Shown: one piece after another, positions 28,626 to 34,851 of the stretch
Layout of the letters: each line of letters opens with the position of its first letter
How positions within the stretch are numbered: position 1 is the first letter of the stretch
DNA from: Nonomuraea sp. SBT364
Lineage (GTDB): Bacteria > Actinomycetota > Actinomycetes > Streptosporangiales > Streptosporangiaceae
DNA length: 34,851 nucleotides
Direction of reading: 5' to 3'
Assembly: GCF_001083785.1 (NCBI RefSeq)
Contig: NZ_LAVL01000087.1
Location: 1 to 34,851 of the forward strand
Made by a program: the position numbers and the translations under genes
The notes under the pieces: generated by a model
What the model saw: the letters and a program-made list of their open reading frames with translations, nothing else
Database searches by the model: none
What the model was told of the DNA's origin: nothing

Positions 28626-31619
28626 TCAGCCGGGCACGAGCGCCCACGACTGCTGGTCGTTGACGAACGCCGCCGACGTGCCAGCGACGTTGTAGGAGTC
28701 GGTCCGCCCGTTGTAGGGGTCGAAGGTCGACTGCAGCGCCGTGCCGTGCGCCTTGCTGATCAGGCGGTGGTAGCCGTCGGCGGTCCTCACCAGGCGCCAC
28801 AGCTGCGCGTCGCCGCCGCCGGCCGGGGCGCTGATGACGGTGCGGTTGCCGGTGCCGCTCGGATAGGGATCGGCCGTGGTCGTCAGCCTGGAGGCGGGGG
28901 AGCCGGCGCTCGTCACCGTGTAGTAGCCGTCCGCGGCGGGGGAGAGATACCAGCGCTGCTCGTTCCACCCCCAGGACGCGGGGGTGACGGCCACGTGGCG
29001 GCCCCCGCGGCCGCCGTACGGCTCCCCGGCCGCGTGCAGCGCCACGGTCGGCTGGGCCTTGCTGACCAGGCGGAAGCGTCCGGCGGGCCCGATCTCCCCG
29101 GCCGCCGCGAAGGTGGCGCCATGGCTGGTCAGGCGGTCGTCGTCGGCGTAGAGCGTGGACTGGCGGCAGGTCGCGCTGTGGGAGCAGTTGTCGGCGAACC
29201 AGGCGTAGCGCTCCACGTACGGCAGGCTCTCCAGCAACGGCACGAGCTTCTGCAGGAAGTTGTCGGCCCGCGCGTGGGTGGGCGTCCCGTACATCGGCTT
29301 CCACGCGGAGGTGTCGACGGTGCCGATCTCGGTGAGCCAGATGGGTTTGCGCCACTTGTTCCACGCGTCGGCCAGAGTGCCGCGGACCTCCTCGATGGCG
29401 CCGGGATTCGTCCAGTCCGGGTAGATGTGCAGCGCGATGAAGTCGACCCGGTAACCGCGCTGCCGCGCGCCGGTCATGAACTCGTCGAGCCAGCCGCTCC
29501 AGTAGTTCGCGGGCGCGGGGCTGCCGAGGGTGAGTCCCGTGGACTGCAGCGCGGGCCAGGCGTCGAGCGCCTCCGTCACGGTCATGCCGGCCTGGTCGGC
29601 CAGATCCGGCTCGTTGAAGCCGAGCAGATGGCGGTAGCGGCCCTGCTCGCGGCCCGCGGTGAGCTCGCTGACGGCCGCCGGCGTGGCGGCGGCGCCGTTC
29701 CACACCATGGGTACGTACTCCATGCCGTCGCTCTTGGCCCCGTTCGCCGACCAGTCGTAGAACCAGGTGGCGCCGGTGGCCGCCAGACGGGCGTGGTCGG
29801 CGCCGTACTTGATCGCGGTGACGCCCTTCTTCGCGGTGCGTGAGACGGGGACGCCGCCGGCGTAGCGGACCAGGTAGGTGGTGTCACCGGTCCCGGTCAC
29901 CGCCGCGCCCGTGTCGTTGACCACGTGGTTGACGCCGCCGCTGCCCGCGAGGAAGACGCTCACCAGGTCGTGCAGTTCGACGCTGCTGTGGTCGGGCACC
30001 TCGACGGCGCGGTCGGCGAACACGGGCTGGTTCTGGTTGAAGAAGGAGTACACGCCGAGTCCCCAGGCCTGATGGCCGGTGACCGAGGCGCCGACCTTGT
30101 AGGAGGCGTAGCCGTCGGAGCCGCCGTCGCGCCAGGCGCTCTGCGACGGCGGGTCGTAGGGCAGTTCGCTCTGGTAGAAGACGGTGCGCCCGCGCTGGCC
30201 GTTCCAGACGGTCTGGAACTTCTGGTAGTGCTCGACGAACAGGCCCAGCGCGGTGACGTGGTCGCCGTTCACGGTGACGCCGGAGTCGGCGGTGTTGGCG
30301 GTCCAGCCGACACCAGCGCCGTGGTCGGCCCGCCAGGCCCACACGTGGTCGAGCAGGACGTGGTTGCTGTTGACCAGGAGGCTGTTGACGGCCCTGCCCG
30401 CACTGGCGCCTCCGACGCGGAAGAACACGTCGTGCACGGACGCCGGGTCGGCCGCGTGGCTCACGTTCGTCTTGCGCGCCCCGATCGTCAGCAGGTGCGG
30501 GGAGCTGACCGGGCCGGCGTCGACGAGGAACCCGGCCAGCCGGACCCCGCCCACGTCGGCGACCTCGACGGCCGGGGTGCCGGCGACCGGGACGAGCGTG
30601 GCCATGCCCAGGCCGAGGACCACGGTGCCGGCCCTGCTCACCTTGAGCGACTGCGTCAGCCGGTAGACCCCCGGCGTCAGCAGCAGATGCTTGCCCCTGG
30701 CGAGCTGGGCGTTGATGGCGGCGGCGCTGTCGGTGGGCCTGGCGATGTGGAACCCGGAGATCGGGATCGAGGTGCCCGCCTGCGTGCCCGCTGCCCAGGT
30801 GACGCCCGTGGAGCCGGTGCGCGCGGCCGGGACGAAGACCGAGTAGCGGTCCGCCGCGTCGACGGTGAGGAAGGGCTTCTCCCTGCTGACGGGCGTGGTG
30901 GCGAGCGTCGTCACCTGCGGGTCGGGGAAGGTCTGCGGCGGGGCGCCGCCGACGCCGGAGAAGACCATGTTCCACACCGACCCGCTCCAGCTGCCGAGCT
31001 GGCTGTCACGTGTGTAGTACTGCTGCTGGGTGGTGGCGTCCACCTTGCCGTCGATCTTGGAATCGGCGATGAAGCCGCCGCTGGCGTAGCCGTACCCGGC
31101 GGTGTGCAGCAGGAGGTCGCCCCGCACGTGCACGCGCCGGAGCGGGGCCGCCTGGGAGGCGGCCCAGCGGTTGGCGCCGCCGGCCGGGGTGACGGAGAGG
31201 TTCTCGGCCGAGCGCCAGAAGTTCGTCAGCGCGTTGTCGCCGGAGGGCGCGGACGGATCGGAGCGCCCCTCGACCCGGACGGCGCCGCTGATGACCACGT
31301 CGCCGGGTGCGCTGCCCAGCCCGGCCACGGAGGTGTAGTAGCCGAGCTTGGCGTCGACCGCGTAGGAGCCGGGTTTGAAGAGGAACGCGTGACGCTGGGC
31401 GCCGAACTCGTTGTCCTGCTGGGCGGCATGCACGGCGTCGAGCCGGGACTGGATGGCCGAGGCGCTCATCGACGGGTCGAAGACGACGACGTTCGGTCCC
31501 AGATCCGGGGTGGCGGCGCTCGCCGCCTGCTGCGGCAGCGCGGTGAGCGCGCCGGTGACGAGCGCTGCCGTCGCCGTCGTGGCGGCCAGCCGCCGGGGGA
31601 GGCGTGAACGGGTGGGCAT
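28626..31619 (-). CDS. Secreted three-domain glucanase: beta-helix, GH128 and ricin lectin
   Basis: A 997-residue exported enzyme. A signal peptide covers about 1-36 (LAATTATAALVTGALTALPQQAASA). Residues about 40-600 form a right-handed beta-helix domain of a family often labelled adenylyl cyclase or coagulation factor 5/8-like in actinomycetes (NVVVFDPSMSASAIQSRLDAV, WRSAENLSVTPAGG, WAWRADHGAGVGW); GH55- or GH87-like glucanase is my best guess. Residues about 610-850 form a GH128 (Asl1-like) domain, an endo-beta-1,3-glucanase, with acid/base Glu670 in GFNEPD and nucleophile Glu764 in WLTEIG. Residues 860-997 form a three-lobed ricin lectin (NEQRWYL, AQLWRL, DQQSWAL). GGAGA lies 8 nt before the ATG. 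The product most likely attacks fungal or plant beta-1,3-glucan. Confidence 0.85.
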   Translation of the reverse strand: MPTRSRLPRRLAATTATAALVTGALTALPQQAASAATPDLGPNVVVFDPSMSASAIQSRLDAVHAAQQDNEFGAQRHAFLFKPGSYAVDAKLGYYTSVAGLGSAPGDVVISGAVRVEGRSDPSAPSGDNALTNFWRSAENLSVTPAGGANRWAASQAAPLRRVHVRGDLLLHTAGYGYASGGFIADSKIDGKVDATTQQQYYTRDSQLGSWSGSVWNMVFSGVGGAPPQTFPDPQVTTLATTPVSREKPFLTVDAADRYSVFVPAARTGSTGVTWAAGTQAGTSIPISGFHIARPTDSAAAINAQLARGKHLLLTPGVYRLTQSLKVSRAGTVVLGLGMATLVPVAGTPAVEVADVGGVRLAGFLVDAGPVSSPHLLTIGARKTNVSHAADPASVHDVFFRVGGASAGRAVNSLLVNSNHVLLDHVWAWRADHGAGVGWTANTADSGVTVNGDHVTALGLFVEHYQKFQTVWNGQRGRTVFYQSELPYDPPSQSAWRDGGSDGYASYKVGASVTGHQAWGLGVYSFFNQNQPVFADRAVEVPDHSSVELHDLVSVFLAGSGGVNHVVNDTGAAVTGTGDTTYLVRYAGGVPVSRTAKKGVTAIKYGADHARLAATGATWFYDWSANGAKSDGMEYVPMVWNGAAATPAAVSELTAGREQGRYRHLLGFNEPDLADQAGMTVTEALDAWPALQSTGLTLGSPAPANYWSGWLDEFMTGARQRGYRVDFIALHIYPDWTNPGAIEEVRGTLADAWNKWRKPIWLTEIGTVDTSAWKPMYGTPTHARADNFLQKLVPLLESLPYVERYAWFADNCSHSATCRQSTLYADDDRLTSHGATFAAAGEIGPAGRFRLVSKAQPTVALHAAGEPYGGRGGRHVAVTPASWGWNEQRWYLSPAADGYYTVTSAGSPASRLTTTADPYPSGTGNRTVISAPAGGGDAQLWRLVRTADGYHRLISKAHGTALQSTFDPYNGRTDSYNVAGTSAAFVNDQQSWALVPG

Positions 31620-31638
31620 ACCGAGTTCTCCGATCTAT

Positions 31639-31652
31639 TTAAATCGTTTTAA
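31639..31652 (-). promoter_or_regulatory. LacI-like palindrome upstream of the three-domain glucanase
   Basis: TTAAA-TCGT-TTTAA is symmetric in its outer five bases with a CG centre, in a markedly AT-rich patch 20-33 nt before the start codon. It overlaps the likely -10 region. Confidence 0.55.
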
Positions 31653-31783
31653 GAACCCCGAATTGGCTCAAACGTAGGCAGGCCCGGCGAAGGCGTCAAG
31701 AGCCAGTGCGGGGAACGATGCTCTCTCGTGATCTATGACGACCAGGACCGGCATGGCGGCGACGCAGCGATTTCGGGCAATCA

Positions 31784-31799
31784 TGGGTAACGTTACCCA
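31784..31799. promoter_or_regulatory. Perfect 16-bp palindrome, operator candidate
   Basis: TGGGTAACGTTACCCA is fully symmetric with CG at the centre, typical of LacI-family sites. It lies 35 nt upstream of the 178-residue gene, next to its -35 region. Confidence 0.7.
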
Positions 31800-31821
31800 C
31801 CGCTGACCAGCCCGAGCGCGG

Positions 31822-31827
31822 TATACA
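31822..31827 (+). promoter_or_regulatory. -10 element of a leaderless promoter
   Basis: TATACA lies 6 nt before ATG 31834, which puts the transcript start at the codon. No clear -35 is seen, suggesting activator dependence or control from the neighbouring palindrome. Confidence 0.5.
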
Positions 31828-31833
31828 GGACGC

Positions 31834-32370
31834 ATGACGTTCGGGGTGCGCCAGTTCGAGCTGGCCCTGATGCACCGCATGCGCGACCTCAACCCGGTGC
31901 GCGTGGAGGAGGCGCTGGGCGAGCTGGGCGCGACCCGGGCCGAGCTGCGTGACGCGCACGCCCGCTGGACGCGGATGGCCCACGCCCCCGGAGCGCCCAA
32001 GGGCGCAGCCGCGCTGCGCAGGATCCTCGGCCCGCCGGCGCACCGCGGGGTCCGGCAGGCGGGCAGCCTGACCTGCGACGTGCTCCGCTGGGCGCTGCCG
32101 TCCTGGCCGGGCCTGGAGTTCGAGGCGCTGGCCGGCCCCGGCGGCGAGGTGTGGAACCAGTGGTTCGTCCGCCCGCGCCCGCGCGCCGCCCCCGCCTTCG
32201 AGGAGCTCGCCCCGTGGCGGTGCGTCGTCGCGGACCTCGCCGCCTTCCCCGGCGCTTTCCAGGGCGAGGGCGGGGCGCCGCACCACTGGACGGCCGGCTT
32301 CACCCACCGGGGCGCCGGCTACCGCGCCCTGTTCGTGTACGGCCTCCTCCAGCGTCTGGAACGTGCTTAA
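31834..32370 (+). CDS. Unknown 178-residue protein
   Basis: I do not recognise the family. The protein has no signal peptide or membrane helix. The first half is helical and charged (RQFELALMHRMRDLNPVRVEEALGELGATRAELRDAHARW), and the second is rich in tryptophan and aromatic residues (LRWALPSWPGLEFEAL, EVWNQWFVRPRPRA, PHHWTAGFTHRGAGYRALFVYGLL). Codon use is typical of the window, so it is likely real. It stands alone between the glucanase gene and a gene remnant, behind a 16-bp palindrome. Confidence 0.65.
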   Translation: MTFGVRQFELALMHRMRDLNPVRVEEALGELGATRAELRDAHARWTRMAHAPGAPKGAAALRRILGPPAHRGVRQAGSLTCDVLRWALPSWPGLEFEALAGPGGEVWNQWFVRPRPRAAPAFEELAPWRCVVADLAAFPGAFQGEGGAPHHWTAGFTHRGAGYRALFVYGLLQRLERA

Positions 32371-32535
32371 CCGCTTCGCGGACCTCGCCGCCGGACCGGC
32401 CCCCCGTATCACGGTGAACCAGTTGATCACCGCCGGGCGGACGCCCCGGAGACGCTCACCGCCGACCTGACCAGCGCCCGTACTGACCTGCGGAGACGTC
32501 GAACCGGACAGTCCGGTGCCGCCGGAGTCGCGGAC

Positions 32536-32784
32536 GTTGACGTGAAGGCCGTGGACGTCGGCACTGTGGGCGAGATCGCCGTCCAGGTCGGCGACGGGAT
32601 GTCGTGGTGCCAGGGCGGCAGGTGGACGTGGACCGGCGCCGGCTCCAGCACGACGGTGACCAGGCGGTTCGACCAGATCAGCTGCCCGCTGGGCGTGACG
32701 CTCGGCCCGAGCCGGATCCGCGCCGTGTGGGTGTTCCTCAACAGCGGCGGAAAGGTGCGGATCGACGACATCCGGGCCGAGTGA
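32536..32784 (+). pseudogene. 3' remnant of a carbohydrate-binding module from a secreted glycosidase
   Basis: Residues VGEIAVQVGDGMSWCQGGRW to FLNSGGKVRIDDIRAE resemble the end of a beta-sandwich carbohydrate-binding module such as follows mannanases or cellulases, with two cysteines and the ending RIDDIRAE. The first half of the module and all of the catalytic domain are missing. The frame is open upstream to the stop of the preceding gene, but that part (32371-32535) is arginine-rich and has no protein-like character. No ribosome site precedes GTG 32542. I read it as the tail of a decayed gene. Confidence 0.6.
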
Positions 32785-32787
32785 CGC

Positions 32788-33749
32788 TCACAGGCCGGCG
32801 AGCCAGCCGGTCAGGATCCGGTTCACCTCCTCGGCGCGTTCCTGCTGGACCCAGTGCCCGCAGTCGTCGAGGAGGTGGCAGGAGACCAGGCCGGGCAGCG
32901 TCACGGGGAACGCCTCGACGGCCGCCGACAGCCACGTGGTGGTGGCGTCCAGCGCGCCGCCGGCGAACACCGCCGGCTGCGCGATCGGCGCGCCCTCGTA
33001 AGCGGCCAGGTCCTCCCAGTCGCGGTCCATGTTGCGGTAGCGGTTGAGCGCCCCGGTCAGCCCGGTCCGCTCGAACTCGGCCGCGTACACGTCGAGGTCG
33101 GCCTCGCTCAGCCAGCCGGGCAGCGGGCCGGCCGGGAACCGGTCGCGCATCCTGCCGCCCCGGCTCACGAAGTGCGGGTCCGGGGCGCCGGGGGCGGGCA
33201 TCGTTCCGGCGGACAGGGCGGCGTAGATGCCGCCGAGCCAGCCGCGCACGTCCGGCTCGATCTCCGCCTCGGCCCGGCCGGGCTCCTGGAAGTAGCTGAC
33301 GTAGAACTCCTCGTCGCCGCCCGTCCGCGCGAACGTCTCGCTGGGCCGGGGACCGCCCGGCGGCGTGTAGGGCACGCTCAGCATCCCCACGGCGGTGAAG
33401 ACGTCCGGCCTGAGCAGGGCGGCGTGGGCGGCGATGCCCGACCCCAGTCGTGGCCCACGATCGCCGCCGTCCGCTCGCCCAGCCCGCGCACCACCGCGAC
33501 GGCGTCCTCCACCAGTTCGACCATCCGGTACGCGTCCGGCGCCGCGGGCCTGGACGAACGGCCGTAGCCGCGCACGTCCACCGCGGCCGCCCGGTAGCCG
33601 GCCGAGGCCAGCGCCGGCAACTGGTGCCGCCAGGAGTACCAGGACTCGGGGAACCCGTGAACCAGCAGCACGAGCGGTCCCGCGCCCTGCTCCACCAGGT
33701 GGATCCGGCCGGCGGGCGAAGGGACGAGACGGTGCGTGTACGGCGACAT
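32788..33749 (-). pseudogene. Epoxide-hydrolase-like alpha/beta hydrolase with a one-base frameshift
   Basis: ATG 33749 (GGAGG five nt upstream) opens MSPYTHRLVPSPAGRIHLVEQ and continues through HGFPESWYSWRHQL (oxyanion HGFP), DVRGYGRSSRP and the nucleophile elbow GHDWG with Asp101. There the frame breaks: four Gs on the minus strand (33442-33445) stand where five are needed. In the next frame the protein resumes exactly as SGIAAHAALLRPDVFTAVGMLSVPY and ends with DDCGHWVQQERAEEVNRILTGWL, which holds the catalytic His. The joined product would be about 320 residues, the normal length for an epoxide hydrolase. Either a sequencing error in a homopolymer or a recent mutation. An inverted repeat TTGCCG-ATC-CGGCAA lies upstream at 33810-33824. 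Confidence 0.8.
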
Positions 33750-33884
33750 GACATCCTCCAAGTGGCTCACGCCGATCCTCGGGCCGGCGGCGCGCCACGA
33801 CGAACCCTGTTGCCGATCCGGCAAACCGCCCCGTCACCGTCGTTCCCCCCGGAAGCCCGGCTGATCGCCGCCGGGCCGGGAAGG

Positions 33885-34808
33885 CTATGCCTGACCGGCG
33901 GCCGCCGCCCAGTCGAGCAGCGCCTGCGCCGTGTCGAACCGGCGGCCGGAGTCGCTCTCGCCGAGGATCACCCCGACCAGCAGCCGGCCGTCCCGCTCGG
34001 CCGCGAACGCCAGCGTGTAACCGGCGGCGCGGGTGAAGCCGGTCTTCACGCCGACCGCGCCCGGCGTGGCGAGCAGCCGGTTGGTGTTGCGCCACGAGTA
34101 GGAGCCGTGCTCGCCGGTCGCCTCGACCGTGTGGTGGCGCGTCGAGGTGATCGACTTCAGCGTCTCGTTCCGCAGCACCGCCTCGGCCAGCCGCACCTGG
34201 TCGGCGGCCGTCGAATAGCCGCCGCCGTCCGCCGGCATCCCGTCGGCGTTGACGTAGCGGGTGTCGGCCATGCCGAGGTCGCGGGCGGCCGCGTTCATCT
34301 TCGCGACGAACCCCTCGACGCCCGGGCCGTACGTACGGGCCAGCACGTGGGCGGCGTCCGCGCCGGACGGCAGCAGCAGGGCGTGGAGCAGGTCGTTCAC
34401 GGAGAGCCGGTCACCGGCGCGCAGCCCGGCGACGGCGGCGCCGCCCCTCGCCGCGTACCGGACGTCCTCCTCGGTGACCTCGACGACGTCGCCGGGACCG
34501 GCCTCCCGCAGCGCGACGTGCGCGGTCATCATCTTGGTGAGGCTGGCCACGGGGCGGCGCAGGCGGGCCTCCTTGCTGTAGCGGACCTCGCCGGTCGACG
34601 TGTCGACCAGCAGCGCGGCCCGTCCGAGCACGGCGGGCGCGTCCACCGGAGCGGACGAGCCACCGGCGGGCCCCGCCACCGCCGAAGCCGGGGCGGCCTG
34701 GACCGCCGGGGTGGCCGGGGCGGTGGCGTGGGCGGCGGTCGCGCCGGTCGTCAGGACGCCGGCGGCGAGGACGGCGCCGGCCAGGGCGCGGGCCCGGCGC
34801 CGCGGCAC
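33885..34808 (-). CDS. Secreted D-alanyl-D-alanine carboxypeptidase, S11 family (Streptomyces K15-like)
   Basis: A 307-residue penicillin-binding protein that trims or crosslinks peptidoglycan stem peptides outside the cell. A signal peptide spans about 1-28 (ALAGAVLAAGVLTTGATAAHA), then an Ala/Pro-rich linker to about 58. The three active-site motifs are SLTK (Ser89, Lys92), SGA (148-150) in LLPSGADAAHVL, and KTG (255-257) in GVKTGFT. The second motif lacks the usual asparagine, as in the K15 transpeptidase, which has SGC. The start is GTG 34808. The frame stays open toward the window edge at 34851 and no ribosome site is seen, so an upstream start beyond the edge is possible. Confidence 0.88.
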   Translation of the reverse strand: MPRRRARALAGAVLAAGVLTTGATAAHATAPATPAVQAAPASAVAGPAGGSSAPVDAPAVLGRAALLVDTSTGEVRYSKEARLRRPVASLTKMMTAHVALREAGPGDVVEVTEEDVRYAARGGAAVAGLRAGDRLSVNDLLHALLLPSGADAAHVLARTYGPGVEGFVAKMNAAARDLGMADTRYVNADGMPADGGGYSTAADQVRLAEAVLRNETLKSITSTRHHTVEATGEHGSYSWRNTNRLLATPGAVGVKTGFTRAAGYTLAFAAERDGRLLVGVILGESDSGRRFDTAQALLDWAAAAGQA

Positions 34809-34851
34809 GGGACGTGACGGGGAACCCTGGAGGGGCGGGGGACTCGGCTGG

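Noticed and set aside
34494..34851. Possible second gene at the right edge
   Set aside because: The frames there are antisense to the carboxypeptidase signal and linker. The last 43 bases are too short to judge.

Overview
The window is about 35 kb of very GC-rich DNA with strong third-position G/C bias, frequent GTG starts, several leaderless-looking genes and typical actinomycete families (ECF42 sigma factor, ABC sugar importer without its own ATPase, ricin-type lectin enzymes, PaaX/TetR/MarR/LacI regulators, a K15-like D,D-carboxypeptidase). It is chromosomal-looking DNA from a filamentous actinomycete. Streptosporangiales (Nonomuraea-like) is my guess, but the sequence does not prove the genus. 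I see no rRNA, tRNA, CRISPR array, insertion sequence or phage gene.

Layout. (1) 0.1-2.0 kb: a TauE/SafE anion permease behind a perfect palindrome, then an alpha/beta hydrolase that resembles fluoroacetate dehalogenase but has lost one carboxylate-binding arginine. (2) 2.0-8.7 kb: a complete sugar-utilisation locus. A GH3 glycosidase and its LacI regulator face an ABC importer (lipoprotein plus two permeases), with CGAAA-N-TTTCG operators at both promoters. It resembles the Streptomyces bxl (xylobiose) locus. (3) 8.7-10.4 kb: an FAD/NAD(P)-binding protein. (4) 10.4-14.3 kb: a PaaX regulator, an MHS-type transporter, a MaoC hydratase and an ACMSD-like amidohydrolase, probably for an aromatic or other organic acid. 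The last two genes lie behind a promoter that now drives only the stub of a short-chain dehydrogenase. (5) 14.5-16.5 kb: an ECF42 sigma operon with two DGPF/YCII proteins. (6) 16.7-20.9 kb: four regulator/enzyme units with visible palindromic operators (MarR/luciferase-like oxidoreductase; rhodanese/TetR; TetR/FAD monooxygenase). (7) 21.2-23.6 kb: an MFS exporter and a type II NADH dehydrogenase. (8) 23.7-31.6 kb: secreted and envelope functions. These are a ricin-lectin beta-helix protein, an S41 protease, a CutRS-like two-component system, and a 997-residue three-part enzyme (beta-helix, GH128 beta-1,3-glucanase, ricin lectin) likely aimed at fungal or plant beta-glucan. (9) 31.8-34.8 kb: an unknown 178-residue protein, the 3' remnant of a carbohydrate-binding module, an epoxide-hydrolase-like gene broken by one base in a homopolymer, and a secreted D,D-carboxypeptidase.

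The themes are plant and fungal polysaccharide degradation and small regulator-enzyme pairs whose operators can be read directly. No gene cluster here is clearly a new system. The best leads are the three-domain glucanase, the SDR stub with an intact leaderless promoter, the altered dehalogenase pocket, the unknown gene behind a 16-bp palindrome, and the repeated tail-to-tail overlap of convergent genes.
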